From Luteibacter sp. UNC138MFCol5.1 (lineage in GTDB: Bacteria > Pseudomonadota > Gammaproteobacteria > Xanthomonadales > Rhodanobacteraceae): 64,000 nt of DNA. The notes beneath the pieces were generated by a model, which made no database searches, was not told where the DNA came from, and saw only the letters and a list, made by a program, of their open reading frames with translations. The DNA lies in NCBI RefSeq assembly GCF_900110505.1, contig NZ_FODZ01000005.1:124001-188000 (forward strand), written 5' to 3'. A program made the position numbers and the translations under genes. This document shows, piece by piece, positions 17,538 to 26,929 of the stretch. Every line of letters starts with the position of its first letter. The stretch's first letter is position 1.

Positions 17538-17587
17538 CGTCGGGAGGGTGCCGAACGACGAGGCGCTCCGGGCGGACGCCCGGACGT

Positions 17588-20098
17588 TCAGGTGCCTCGT
17601 GGTTTCGCCCGGTGCGTCGCCGTGGCCGTCCAGGGATCGTCCGGCCACGGATGCTTCGGATAGCGGCCCTTCAGTTCCTTCTTCACTTCCGGATACGTGC
17701 GATTCCAGAAGCCCGCGAGGTCCTGCGTGACCTGGATGGGACGCCCGGCGGGCGAAAGGAGGTGGAGCATCACGGGCACCCTTCCGTCGCCGACGCGCGG
17801 CGTGTCGGCGAGACCGAAGAGCTCCTGCAGCTTCACGGCGAGGATGGGCGGAGCGCCGGCATCGTCGTCACGCGTGCCATAGGCGAGCCGGCGCGTCATG
17901 CCGCTGGGGACTGTGAGCGCCTCCGGCGCGTGGGCGTCGAGCGCCCTGCGCTGGTCGTAGTCCAGCATCGACGCGAGCGCCTCGCCGAGCTCCGAGGCCT
18001 CGATGGCTTCCAGGCGCCGCTTTCCCCGCAGGTACGGGGCGAGCCATGCCTCGAGCGTTCGCAGCAACGCGTCGTCGCCGACATCGGGCAGATCGAGTTC
18101 CGGTCGCCACAGACGGAGCGCACCGATGCGCGCGCGGAGGACGCGCGCGTTGTCGCTCCAGGGCAAGGCTTCGATGCCACGTGTCCGGATGGCCGCCAAC
18201 AACAGAGGCAGGGCATCGGCCGGATCGAGAGGAACCGCACGGCGTTCGACGAGCAAGGCATCGAAACGGCGTTCCTCGAACGCCTCGGCGATCTGGCGGT
18301 CCTCATCCCATCGCAATACGCGTTCGGTGACGAAACGGTCCGCATGGTCGCGTGCGAGCACGTCGGCGTCGAACGGCGCCCCGGCGAAGATCAGGCTGTC
18401 GCGTGCGTCGAGGCGAAGGTCGAGGACGACCAGCCAGGGCTCGCCGTGAAGCGCGCTGGCCTCGTGCAGACGAGCGCCGCGACCGTTGGCCAGCGCGTAC
18501 CTCGACGGATTCGCATCGTCGCGCTTCGCGACGCGGTCGGGAAACGCGTGAACCAGCAGATCGCCCACCGCATGAGCGGTTGGCACGCCGCTCGCCGCGG
18601 TCCTCGCATCGAGGCGGCGACGCCAGCCCGCCGATGCTTTTTCGATCGCCGCCAGCGCGCCGACGTCGGCGCCACCGTTGCGCGCCGCACGGGCCCCGCC
18701 GTCGCGCCAGAGATGCAGCGCGGCGAGCCGCTGGCGAAAGTCGTCGGTGCGCCCTTGCTCGCCTCGCAATGGCGAACGCGCTTCGATGAGCGCCAGAAGG
18801 TCGGCGACGAGTGCCCGCTGTGCTACCGGAGCGCGCAATGCGGCAGCCGCGAGACGCGGCGTCGCGCCGAGCGCGAGCATGTCGCGCCCGAGGCGCGTGA
18901 TCGACGAGGCGTCGTCGATCGCGCCGAGTCGACGAAGGAGATCGCGGGCCTGACCCATCGCGCCCGCCGGCGGCGCGTCCAGCCATGGCAGGTCGTCGCT
19001 GCCCCACCCGGCGAGCTCCAGCGCGAGACCGGATAACTCCGTGTGCTCGATCTCCGCGCTTCGCGAGGGCTCCAGCCTCCGGCTCTGCGGCCACAGGCGA
19101 TAGGCGACGCCCTCGGCGACGCGGCCCGCGCGGCCGGCACGCTGGTCCGCCGACGCCTGCGAGATCGTCACCGTCTCGAGGCGCGCGAAGCCGGATCGCG
19201 GATCGAAGCGGGGCTCGCGCGCCAGCCCCGAGTCGACCACCGCGCGGATGCCCGGGAGCGTCACGCTCGACTCCGCGACGTTCGTGGCGAGGACGATGCG
19301 GCGCGTGCCCGGATCGGCCGGCGTAAGCGCGAGTTGTTGTTCCGCGAGCGAGAGCTCGCCATGCAACGCGACGACTTCGACGCTTTCGGACTGGCGTTCC
19401 AACATGCCGCGCGCCCGCTCGATCTCGCGACGTCCCGGAAGGAAGGCGAGCACATCGCCGTCCGTTTCGCGCAACGCCTGCCCGATCGTACGCACGAGAT
19501 GCTGCTCGACGGTTTCCTGCGGCCGTGCCGGTGGATGGTCGATGCGCACGGGAAAACTTCGCCCCGGACTGCCGATGCGCCGGGCTCCGAACCACCGCTC
19601 GATGCGCTCGCCATCCAGCGTCGCCGACATCACGACGAGACGGAGGTCGGGCCGCAGGCTCGCCTGCACATCGAGCGCCAGCGCGGCGCCGAGGTCGCCC
19701 GCGAGGTGCCGCTCGTGGAATTCGTCGAACAGGATGGCGCCGACGCCGTCGAGCGACGGATCGTCCTGGATCATCCGCCCAAGGATGCCTTCCGTCACGA
19801 CCTCGATGCGCGTGCGCGGCCCGACACGCGACTCGAAGCGGATGCGATACCCCACCGTTTCGCCAACCTCCTCGCCCCGCTGCCGCGCCATGAACGCGGC
19901 AGCGGCACGGGCGGCGATCCGTCGCGGCTCGAGCACGAGGATGCGACCGTCGGCGAGCCAGGGCGCGTCGAGCAGCGCCAGCGGCACCTGTGTCGTCTTG
20001 CCCGCACCGGGCGGTGCTTCGAGCACGAGTCGCGGGTGGGCCGCCAGCGCATCGACGATGTCGGGGAGAAGCGGAGTGATGGGAAAGACGGTCTGCAT
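17588..20098 (-). CDS. hrpB: ATP-dependent helicase HrpB (DEAH family)
   Basis: An 836-residue superfamily 2 helicase. Walker A APPGAGKTTQ (28-37) and DEFH (125-128, in ILFDEFHERHLAGDLGAALA) are followed by VMSATLDG and QRAGRAGR. The long C-terminal HrpB region (GRVPVMLHLLSPAGRPIQVTQ, PEVKKELKGRYPKHPWPDDP) is diagnostic. HrpB proteins are non-essential RNA helicases, with roles in mRNA processing or adhesion in some bacteria. The start at 20098 (MQTVFPITPLLPDIVDAL) is set by family homology; the same open frame continues upstream to 21025 but there it overlaps gspD out of frame. It follows gspD by 38 bp on the same strand and could be the tail of the T2SS transcript. Confidence 0.9.
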   Translation of the reverse strand: MQTVFPITPLLPDIVDALAAHPRLVLEAPPGAGKTTQVPLALLDAPWLADGRILVLEPRRIAARAAAAFMARQRGEEVGETVGYRIRFESRVGPRTRIEVVTEGILGRMIQDDPSLDGVGAILFDEFHERHLAGDLGAALALDVQASLRPDLRLVVMSATLDGERIERWFGARRIGSPGRSFPVRIDHPPARPQETVEQHLVRTIGQALRETDGDVLAFLPGRREIERARGMLERQSESVEVVALHGELSLAEQQLALTPADPGTRRIVLATNVAESSVTLPGIRAVVDSGLAREPRFDPRSGFARLETVTISQASADQRAGRAGRVAEGVAYRLWPQSRRLEPSRSAEIEHTELSGLALELAGWGSDDLPWLDAPPAGAMGQARDLLRRLGAIDDASSITRLGRDMLALGATPRLAAAALRAPVAQRALVADLLALIEARSPLRGEQGRTDDFRQRLAALHLWRDGGARAARNGGADVGALAAIEKASAGWRRRLDARTAASGVPTAHAVGDLLVHAFPDRVAKRDDANPSRYALANGRGARLHEASALHGEPWLVVLDLRLDARDSLIFAGAPFDADVLARDHADRFVTERVLRWDEDRQIAEAFEERRFDALLVERRAVPLDPADALPLLLAAIRTRGIEALPWSDNARVLRARIGALRLWRPELDLPDVGDDALLRTLEAWLAPYLRGKRRLEAIEASELGEALASMLDYDQRRALDAHAPEALTVPSGMTRRLAYGTRDDDAGAPPILAVKLQELFGLADTPRVGDGRVPVMLHLLSPAGRPIQVTQDLAGFWNRTYPEVKKELKGRYPKHPWPDDPWTATATHRAKPRGT

Positions 20099-20136
20099 GT
20101 CCCCGCTATGGTACGCAAGGGCGGACGCCGCCGCTC

Positions 20137-22347
20137 TCAGCCCTCGCGTTCGATGTCGTCTCCTGCGGGCGAGGGCTTCCTGTCCGCGGCCGTCACGTCG
20201 AAGGGGCGCAGGGACTGGAACGCGCGCCGATAGTCGTCCGAGACGCGCTTCGCGTCGTCGCCATTGGTGATCACCCGCGGCGTGATGAGCACCACGAGCT
20301 CCGTGCGGTCGCGCGATTCCGAGCGCTCCGAGAAAAGGATGCCAAGGCCGGGGATACGGCCGAGGAAGGGAACGCCGCTGCGGTGTCTGGCCTCTTTCTC
20401 GCCGATGAGGCCGCCGAGCAACACCGTCTGCCCGCTCTGCACCGCGACCTGCGTCGTCAGCTTGCGCTTCGATATGGGAGCGTTGCCGATCAGGCCCTCG
20501 ACATCCGCGTTGCTGACCTCCTGCGCGACGTCGAGGTAGACCAAGCCGCCCGGATTCACGCGCGGCCGGACGTCCAGGATGACGCCGGTGTCCTTGTATT
20601 CCACCTGGCCGACCGTGCTGTTGCCGCCCTGCCCCGTGTTGACGAAGGTCTGCGTCACGGGAATCTGGTCGCCTACCTGGATGCGTGCCTTGTGGTTGTT
20701 CACGACGACCAGCGACGGCGCGGAGAGCGTCTTCGTGTTCCCGTCGCGCTCCATCGCACGCAGCGTCACCTGGAGATCCTTGTTGACGAACGAGTAATAC
20801 AACGTGTTCGTACCGCTGGCCGCCGCCGTTCCACCGCCGAGCGCCCACTGCTGCTTGTTGCCGGGCTGAGTGACACTGCCATTGCCTCCGGCGAGCCCTT
20901 CCAGGTACCACTGCACGCCGAAACGGAACGAGTCGCGCAGCTTCACCTCGAGGATCCGCGTCTCGATCTGCACCTGCAGCGGCACCGCGTCGAGGCGTTC
21001 GATGGCCTGGCGCACCTCGGCCCACTGGGACGGTCGCGCACGCACCATGAGCTGGTTGTTGGCGTCGATCGCCGTGATGCGCAGGTCGGAGGCGCCGGAG
21101 GCGGGCGGCGACGAAGACGCCGGCGCCGACGGCGCCTGGAAGAAGTCGGATTGTTCATCCGCGGGGGCGCCGGCAGCGGCCGCGTCGGCGTTCGCGCCAT
21201 CCAGGCCGCCCGCGCTTGCCACGGTCGCGGGCGTGAGCCCCGGTGCGACCCGTGCGCCGCCGTCGCCCGACACGGCGCCGCCGAACACGTTCGCCACGTA
21301 GCGCGCGACGTCGGTCGCCAGAAGGTTGCGTACGTCGTAAACGAACAGCCGTGGCTCGTTGCCGCCGCCACGGTCGATGCGATCGATCCAGTCGCCGACC
21401 TGATCGAGGTGCGACGAGCGCGTCGCGATGACGACGATGGCGTTGGTCCGTTCGATGGGTATGAACCTGAGCAGGCCCGCGATGGGCGTGTTGCTCGATT
21501 CGCCGAACGTCCCCTCGATCGCGGGGAGCAATTCGCCGACCGTCGCGTTGCGCAGACTGAAGACACCCACGGACATGCCGGCGACCCAGTCGACGTCGAA
21601 GGTCTCGATCGTCTCGCCGACGCGTGCGAGTTCGTCGCGCGTACCGGCGACCACCAGCACGTTGCGGGACGGATCGGTGAGCAGCAGGGCGTCGGGCTTG
21701 ACGAAGGGGCCGAGCAGCTTCGCCATCGCGGGCGCGGACACATGGCGCAGCGGGAAGAGGCTCGCGCTCAGGCCCGCGGCCGGCTTCGTCGCGCGCAACG
21801 TCGGTGAAAGACGGCCGGCGACCGCCTGGTTCGCCGGCAGGACGCTGAAGCGGCCGTGTTCCTTCACCAGCGCGTTGCCCGTCCACGAGAGCAACGTCTC
21901 GAGGATCGGCAGCGCTTCGGATTTCGCCACGGGCCTGGCCGTCGCGAACGAGATGGAGCCCTGCACCCCAGGAGCCACCGAATAGTTCGCGTCGAGCAGA
22001 TCGCCGAGGATCGCCTTGACCACCGCTTCCACGGGCTGGTCTTCGAAGTTGAGCGTGACCGCGTCCGCGCCGCTGGCCACGGGTACGGCCCGTTCCACGC
22101 CCTGCGGTCGGATGAACTGCCCGGTGCCACGACTGATCTCGCGCGCGACGGACTCCTGCGCCGGCCGCGGGTCGTCGACGGACGGGTCCGCCGTCCGCGC
22201 GAGGGGAAGGCTCTCCGGTACCGGCCGTTCGACGCCGGCGAGCGCTTCGCGCTGTAGCCTGCCGTCGTCCTTGCGCGCTTTCTGCGGGGCGCAAGCCACC
22301 GTCAGCAGAGCCGTCAGGACGGCCATGCCGAGCATGCTGCGTTTCAT
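20137..22347 (-). CDS. gspD: Type II secretion system secretin GspD (XpsD type)
   Basis: A 736-residue outer-membrane secretin forming the T2SS exit channel. The N-terminus (MKRSMLGMAVLTALLTVAC) is a lipoprotein-type signal with Cys19 as the likely acylated residue. Periplasmic N-domains follow (VTLNFEDQPVEAVVKAILGD; LFPLRHVSAPAMAKLLGPF; FSLRNATVGELLPAIEGTFG). There is then a low-complexity Ala/Pro/Ser linker, and the C-terminal secretin domain (VQIETRILEVKLRDSFRFGV, VPFLGRIPGLGILF, ELVVLITPRVI). A strong AAGGAGG lies 7 bases before the start. It is the last T2SS gene of the operon, separated by 37 bp from gspN, as in Xanthomonas xps clusters. Confidence 0.93.
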   Translation of the reverse strand: MKRSMLGMAVLTALLTVACAPQKARKDDGRLQREALAGVERPVPESLPLARTADPSVDDPRPAQESVAREISRGTGQFIRPQGVERAVPVASGADAVTLNFEDQPVEAVVKAILGDLLDANYSVAPGVQGSISFATARPVAKSEALPILETLLSWTGNALVKEHGRFSVLPANQAVAGRLSPTLRATKPAAGLSASLFPLRHVSAPAMAKLLGPFVKPDALLLTDPSRNVLVVAGTRDELARVGETIETFDVDWVAGMSVGVFSLRNATVGELLPAIEGTFGESSNTPIAGLLRFIPIERTNAIVVIATRSSHLDQVGDWIDRIDRGGGNEPRLFVYDVRNLLATDVARYVANVFGGAVSGDGGARVAPGLTPATVASAGGLDGANADAAAAGAPADEQSDFFQAPSAPASSSPPASGASDLRITAIDANNQLMVRARPSQWAEVRQAIERLDAVPLQVQIETRILEVKLRDSFRFGVQWYLEGLAGGNGSVTQPGNKQQWALGGGTAAASGTNTLYYSFVNKDLQVTLRAMERDGNTKTLSAPSLVVVNNHKARIQVGDQIPVTQTFVNTGQGGNSTVGQVEYKDTGVILDVRPRVNPGGLVYLDVAQEVSNADVEGLIGNAPISKRKLTTQVAVQSGQTVLLGGLIGEKEARHRSGVPFLGRIPGLGILFSERSESRDRTELVVLITPRVITNGDDAKRVSDDYRRAFQSLRPFDVTAADRKPSPAGDDIEREG

Positions 22348-22384
22348 GGTGTTGCCTCCTTCCCTGGGGCGCGTCGTGCGCCCT

Positions 22385-23155
22385 CTACCTCGAATCCATT
22401 TCCTGCTGCCGCTGCTGTTGTTGCTCCATGCGGCGTTTCTGGACAGCCTGTTTCAACGCCTCGACACGCGCCCTCTGCAGGGCGTCTTCGTCCTGGCGCG
22501 GCGGCGGCGTGCGGGCGGCATCCGTGGGCGGACGCGGCAGCGCCGGGCCCGTCATGCCCTGCCCCGCCTGCTGCTGCACCTGCACGCCGTTGCCCGCGGG
22601 CGTCGACGGGCGTGCCGTCGGCTGCCCCGGCATGGCGGGCTGGCCGGGTTTGGCGGGCGTCCTGGCGAGCGCTTCGGGCGCGGCGACCTTGAGCGTGAGT
22701 TCGCGATGCTCGCCACCGTTGTCGAAGACGGCGCTTCGCGGCGTGAGCGACGACAACGTCCAGTGGCCGTCGGCGAGCGCCGTGCCCTCCTTGACGCGAA
22801 CCGTGCTGTCCTTGCCGCGGTCCCGGAGCAGCGCCATGCGCAGGCCGGGCGTCATGATGATGCCGGTGAGTTCGAGATCGCCGATGTTGCTGGACGTGTC
22901 GTAACCCTCCGCCGCGGCGACCGGCTTGCGATCGGCCATGAACAACGGGCGCTGCCAGACCTCGGCGAAGCGCGCCAGCGGTGTCGGCGGCGGCATGGAA
23001 AGCTGCCGGACGGGAGGGAGGGGCTCGGGCGTGCCCGGGTCGTCCCACTGGACGCCGCGGCCCACACCAAGCACGAACGAGGCGCACACCGCAGCGAGCA
23101 GCGCCGCCGTGATGGCGAGAACGGGGGTGAGGCGACGCTGACCGGCGGCGTTCAC
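22385..23155 (-). CDS. gspN: Type II secretion system protein N (XpsN-type, GspC-like role)
   Basis: A 256-residue inner-membrane protein with one N-terminal membrane segment (about 12-32, LAITAALLAAVCASFVLGVG). A Pro-rich linker leads to a periplasmic HR-like domain (WQRPLFMADRKP, NIGDLELTGIIMTPGLRMAL). The C-terminal tail is rich in Pro and Gln and ends in a charged helix. In Xps systems this protein bridges the inner-membrane assembly and the secretin, the role GspC has elsewhere. It starts with GTG at 23155, overlapping the gspM stop (GTGA). No separate gspC is present, which supports this role. Confidence 0.82.
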   Translation of the reverse strand: MNAAGQRRLTPVLAITAALLAAVCASFVLGVGRGVQWDDPGTPEPLPPVRQLSMPPPTPLARFAEVWQRPLFMADRKPVAAAEGYDTSSNIGDLELTGIIMTPGLRMALLRDRGKDSTVRVKEGTALADGHWTLSSLTPRSAVFDNGGEHRELTLKVAAPEALARTPAKPGQPAMPGQPTARPSTPAGNGVQVQQQAGQGMTGPALPRPPTDAARTPPPRQDEDALQRARVEALKQAVQKRRMEQQQQRQQEMDSR

Positions 23156-23754
23156 GAGGACACCTTCGCGTCGCGCGCGGCATGGATGTAACCGGACACG
23201 GTGAACTGCACTTCCATGGGCGCGTTACCGCCGGCGCGCGCGGCGACGGGATTGCGATAGATGCTGAAATCCTCGATGAAGAGGTAAGGCGTCTCGTCCT
23301 CGATGTCGTGCAGCACGGCCGTCATCGGCTGCATCTGGCAACGCAGGCTGATGTTGACCGTGACCTTGCGATACGGATCGCCCGCCTTCTCCTGGCTGGG
23401 CACGGGCATCTTCTGCACGACGTCGCATGCGCCGTCCTCGCGGTGGGCGGCCGCGACGTCGACGATGCGCTGCATGAGGCCCGCCGCGGCCGCGTTGGCG
23501 TCGTCGCCCGGCAGGAAGGCATCGCTGTGCGTCTGCCCCTGCTCCAGCGCGGCGAGGCGCTTCTCCAACTGCGGCCGTTCGGCGATGGCCGCGGCGAAAC
23601 GGCGCTGCGTGTCGCGCAGATCGTCCATCTCGTCGGCGATCGTCAGCTGCGGCGCGACGAACCACCAGTGCACGAGCGCGAAATAACCTATCGCCAGGGC
23701 GAGCACGAGCAACAGCACGGCGGCGATGCGGGACTCAGCGGGTTTCATTCGCAC
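23152..23754 (-). CDS. gspM: Type II secretion system protein M (XpsM)
   Basis: A 200-residue bitopic protein of the inner-membrane platform. One membrane segment near residues 11-32 (AAVLLLVLALAIGYFALVHW) is followed by a short coiled-coil-like stretch (DDLRDTQRRFAAAIAERPQLEKRL) and a periplasmic ferredoxin-like domain (YRKVTVNISLRCQMQPMTAVLHDIE, APMEVQFTVSGYI). The GTG at 23754 has AGGAGG 6 bases upstream and is preferred over the ATG at 23748, whose spacing would be 12. It overlaps the gspL tail by 20 bp and the gspN start by 4. Confidence 0.85.
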   Translation of the reverse strand: MRMKPAESRIAAVLLLVLALAIGYFALVHWWFVAPQLTIADEMDDLRDTQRRFAAAIAERPQLEKRLAALEQGQTHSDAFLPGDDANAAAAGLMQRIVDVAAAHREDGACDVVQKMPVPSQEKAGDPYRKVTVNISLRCQMQPMTAVLHDIEDETPYLFIEDFSIYRNPVAARAGGNAPMEVQFTVSGYIHAARDAKVSS

Positions 23755-24994
23755 GAGCGCCCTCCTTCGTCCCGTTGCTCGTGCCGGACGCCGCCGGCGA
23801 GGCGACCGGTTTTTCGGCGGCCGCGCGCGATGATGTGGACGCCGTGGCGGGCGCGGTCTTCGCGCCGGCGGCTTCGGGCTTCGGCATCTGCGCTTTCGCC
23901 TGCATGTAGAAGCGTTCCTTGCCGGACGTGGGATCGGTCTGGATCGTTCCCTGGAAACTCGGGTCGCCGATCGTGGACGCGCCCTTCAGCGCATCGATGA
24001 GGCGCGCGGCTTGCGGGCTCTGGCCCTGGAAGCCGATCTGGCCCGTGGCATTGAGCGTGAAACGCTCCAGCCAGGTGTCGTCGGGCAGGCGGCGTGTCAG
24101 GTCTTCGAGCACCGGCAGGATGGACGGCGCCTCTGTTTTCTTCCGTGCGAGGAAGCCGGATGCACCCGCGCTGTCGGTGAGTCGCTGACGCAGCTCCTTC
24201 ACCCGCTGCGCGTCGCCGCGCATGGCCTCGACCTCGTCGCGCATCGCCTGCAGGGCGACGCCCCGGTTGTGCAGCCACGCGGCCATGCAGGCGACCGCGA
24301 GCAGCACGATCGCGGCCACGAGCACACCGTTGAGGCGACGCCGCCGATCGACGCGCCGCGGCACGCGCGCGGGTGGAAGCAGATTGACGCCGGCCAGCGC
24401 GTTGCCATCCGCCACGTCGACGCGGTCGGGTTGGATGCCGAGCGCGGCCAGTTCGTCGAGCAGGGGATCCAGACCCGCGCGGGGTGTCGCCGCGAGTTCC
24501 GCGACGAAGCGGCCTTCCGGACCGCCCTCGCCGAGTTCGCGCACGCCGAAGTGGATGTCTTCCGCGCGGAACGGCGTCTGCCTGTCGAGGTCGTAGCCGA
24601 CCACCTGACGCAGGTTGTCGCGCGCGGCCAGTGGCAGCACGAGGCGACGACGCAGGACGGCGGCCGGCGGAAGCACCAGCGCCACGCGGCGATCGGACGG
24701 ATCGGCATCGGCGAAGGCGCGCGCGAGCGACGCGGCGCGGTCTTCCGTCGCGCCGCCGTCGGATGCTTCCGCGACGGCGTACGCCTCGCCCGCCCGGCGC
24801 ACGCGCCAGGCGTCGCCGTGCCGTTCGATCGCGTACCAGCGTTCGCCACCGGCGAACACGGCGCGCCAGCGCACGGGCACGAACGCCTGTAACTCGCCAC
24901 CCCACCAGCGCAGGAAGCCCGGCAGCGCGCTACCGCGCCAGGCACGGCGCAGGCGATCGAGCTGCAGCTGCGATGCGTCCTGCCATGTGGTCAT
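23735..24994 (-). CDS. gspL: Type II secretion system protein L (XpsL)
   Basis: A 419-residue inner-membrane protein that recruits the GspE ATPase. Residues 1-215 form an actin-like cytoplasmic region (VLRRRLVLPLAARDNLRQVVGYDLDRQTPF is the conserved segment, residues 113-142). A membrane segment lies at about 222-242 (NGVLVAAIVLLAVACMAAWL). A periplasmic PilN/GspL-like domain follows (ILPVLEDLTRRLPDDTWLERF, LNATGQIGFQGQSPQAARLI) with an Ala/Thr/Ser-rich tail. Its ATG overlaps the gspK stop (ATGA). Confidence 0.87.
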   Translation of the reverse strand: MTTWQDASQLQLDRLRRAWRGSALPGFLRWWGGELQAFVPVRWRAVFAGGERWYAIERHGDAWRVRRAGEAYAVAEASDGGATEDRAASLARAFADADPSDRRVALVLPPAAVLRRRLVLPLAARDNLRQVVGYDLDRQTPFRAEDIHFGVRELGEGGPEGRFVAELAATPRAGLDPLLDELAALGIQPDRVDVADGNALAGVNLLPPARVPRRVDRRRRLNGVLVAAIVLLAVACMAAWLHNRGVALQAMRDEVEAMRGDAQRVKELRQRLTDSAGASGFLARKKTEAPSILPVLEDLTRRLPDDTWLERFTLNATGQIGFQGQSPQAARLIDALKGASTIGDPSFQGTIQTDPTSGKERFYMQAKAQMPKPEAAGAKTAPATASTSSRAAAEKPVASPAASGTSNGTKEGARANETR

Positions 24995-25848
24995 TCAGTA
25001 TCTCCTTCGCGCCAACGCAACACTGCGTAGGGCTGATTTCCGGATCTTATCCCACGGAGCCGGATCGTCGATGTAAGGGAACTCCTGGTTCCGTCGTCAA
25101 GGATCGCCTCAGCACGTATCGTGTGCGTGACACCGTTGCCGCCCGCCATCGCACCGCCGCCGCCCTGCGCGCGCGTGGCGAGCACCGCTTCCGCGCCCGC
25201 GCCGCCGAGGCCGGGAATCGCGGCGAGGGCCAGGGGCTGCGCGTGCTCGGTGTTGGGGCGCTCGCGGCCGGACCAGATGGTCAGCGCGGGCGCGACCGTC
25301 GCCCATGTCGCCGCGTCCATGCCGAGCACCATGCGCGCTTCCTCGACGCTGGCGAACGGTCCGTTCCTCGGCCCGTATGCGAGACCCGCCGCCTCGTACT
25401 GCGGTTTCTTGGCGCCGTTGGGCGACGCCGCGTCGCCCGGCCGCCGCCAGTCCTGGATGGCCGACGACAACCTGCCCGCGCGGTCGTCCTGCACGCCTGC
25501 CGCCTTGAACAGTCCGGTCAGGACGTCGCCCGACGCGGCATTGAGGTCGACCTTGCCGTCCTCGTCGACGATGGTGATGTCGACCTTCGCGTCGTCGAAG
25601 GCGAACACGTAGACGCGGCCGTCCGCGATCCAGCGCGACGACGCATCCGGTGTCTGCAGCGCCGCGATGGCGCGCATCACGCCCGCCTCGGCCGCGTAAT
25701 GGGCGCGCGTCTGCGCGAACTGGTAGCGGGCCTGCAGCCCTTCCGTGCGCGCGAGCGCGGCGAATCCGCCGAGCATGATCGCCAGCAACGTGCAGCCCCA
25801 GAGGACGATGAGCAGGGCGACGCCCCGGGTGTGTCGACCGAACATCAT
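24991..25848 (-). CDS. gspK: Type II secretion minor pseudopilin GspK (XpsK)
   Basis: A 285-residue minor pseudopilin, the largest of the tip complex. The prepilin leader MMFGRHTRG is cleaved before Val10. The +5 position is Ile rather than Glu, the normal GspK exception. The hydrophobic helix VALLIVLWGCTLLAIMLGGF is followed by the GspK alpha-domain (QTRAHYAAEAGVMRAI, DEDGKVDLNAAS, FASVEEARMVLGMD, LALAAIPGLGGAGAEAVL). The start at 25848 overlaps the gspJ stop (ATGA). Longer open frames in this region lead into other pseudopilin genes out of register. Confidence 0.88.
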   Translation of the reverse strand: MMFGRHTRGVALLIVLWGCTLLAIMLGGFAALARTEGLQARYQFAQTRAHYAAEAGVMRAIAALQTPDASSRWIADGRVYVFAFDDAKVDITIVDEDGKVDLNAASGDVLTGLFKAAGVQDDRAGRLSSAIQDWRRPGDAASPNGAKKPQYEAAGLAYGPRNGPFASVEEARMVLGMDAATWATVAPALTIWSGRERPNTEHAQPLALAAIPGLGGAGAEAVLATRAQGGGGAMAGGNGVTHTIRAEAILDDGTRSSLTSTIRLRGIRSGNQPYAVLRWREGDTE

Positions 25849-26510
25849 CGTATGCCCGTCGTTCGTCGCGTCCGCGACAACGTGAATCCATTGCGCGATG
25901 CCGAGGCATCGATGCGCAGGGGCGCCACGAGCGTCGGGAAAGCCACGTTGCCGCCGACGTCGAGCGCGATCCGCACCAGCGATGGGGTGCGCCGGTTGTC
26001 CGTCCACGCGTCCTGCCAGTCGCCCGGCTTGCCCTGTTCGTCGAGCCCGCGGAACGCGAAGGCGCCTTTGCGAATGCCGCGAAGCAGCACCTCCGGCTCG
26101 CCCAGCGGTTGCGGGTCGCCGCCGTCGGGCGGCAGCAGCGCCAGGGCGACCTCGAGGCGGTAGCCATCCTTCCCGTCGCCGACCAGCGAAACGGTCTGCA
26201 GTTGCGGCCCGAGGCGCGAAAGATAACCTGGCATCGGCGCGACGAAGCGAAGCGAGTGGTCGTCGCCCGAGAAGACGATGGGATCGCCGTCGTCGTTCTC
26301 GCCGAAGGGAATGACCAGGGCCTGCGCCAGCTCGGTGCGCAGATAGGATTGCGCCGAGCGGATCTCGTCCATGCGCTCGATCGCCGCGCTGCCGCCGCGG
26401 ACGATGCGCGTCGCCGTCGAGATGCCGGAGTACACGCCCAGCAGCACGATCGTCAGCAGAGCGAGCGCCGCGAGCACCTCCATCAGGCTGAAGCCGCGTG
26501 CGTGCCTCAT
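25845..26510 (-). CDS. gspJ: Type II secretion minor pseudopilin GspJ (XpsJ)
   Basis: A 221-residue minor pseudopilin with leader MRHARG cleaved before Phe7. Glu11 is at the +5 position, and the N-terminal helix reads FSLMEVLAALALLTIVLLGV. The globular part has the GspJ pattern RMDEIRSAQSYLRTELAQAL and LRFVAPMPGYLSRLGPQLQT. It forms the pseudopilus tip with I and K. Four-base overlaps with both neighbours (gspI upstream, gspK downstream) show tight translational coupling. Confidence 0.88.
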   Translation of the reverse strand: MRHARGFSLMEVLAALALLTIVLLGVYSGISTATRIVRGGSAAIERMDEIRSAQSYLRTELAQALVIPFGENDDGDPIVFSGDDHSLRFVAPMPGYLSRLGPQLQTVSLVGDGKDGYRLEVALALLPPDGGDPQPLGEPEVLLRGIRKGAFAFRGLDEQGKPGDWQDAWTDNRRTPSLVRIALDVGGNVAFPTLVAPLRIDASASRNGFTLSRTRRTTGIR

Positions 26511-26929
26511 GGCACGTTGCCCCCGCCGGGGCCAGCGAGGCGCAATGTGGAAAAGCGTGCATGACGTTCGCTGGAGGGATCACCCCAGATGACGTCGAGA
26601 TCGATCCGGAACATGCCGCCGGCGTCGCTCGCATCGTCGCGCGAGGCATCGTCGGGCGGCCGATAACGCGCGACGTTCATGCGCCAGCGATACGTATCGT
26701 CGAACCGGCCCTCGCTGGAACCTTCCCGCACGGGGTCCATGACGAACGCGCCGTCGAGCAGCGTGCGTGCCCGCAGCGCGGCCTGGGTCCGCTCGTTGGC
26801 CCTCGCGGTCAGGCTGAGCGAGCTGCCGGCGACCTGCATCAGCGCGGCGAACGCGATCGCGAGGATGGCGATGGCCGCGATCACCTCGAGCAGGCTGAAA
26901 CCACGCTGGCGGGCTGGTGCGCGCCTCAT
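26507..26929 (-). CDS. gspI: Type II secretion minor pseudopilin GspI (XpsI)
   Basis: A 140-residue minor pseudopilin. The leader MRRAPARQRG precedes FSLLEVIAAIAILAIAFAAL, with Glu at +5. The body has the family's LTARANERTQAALRARTLLDG and YRWRMNVARYRP. The ATG at 26929 overlaps the gspH stop (ATGA) and puts the leader at the expected length; the open frame extends to 26983 without a prepilin leader. It is processed by a prepilin peptidase, which is not encoded in this window. Confidence 0.87.
   Translation of the reverse strand: MRRAPARQRGFSLLEVIAAIAILAIAFAALMQVAGSSLSLTARANERTQAALRARTLLDGAFVMDPVREGSSEGRFDDTYRWRMNVARYRPPDDASRDDASDAGGMFRIDLDVIWGDPSSERHARFSTLRLAGPGGGNVP

Noticed and set aside
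20099-21025. Upstream extension of the hrpB frame, adding about 309 residues
   Set aside because: The extension overlaps gspD out of frame, is low-complexity and has no helicase homology. The start at 20098 gives normal HrpB length.
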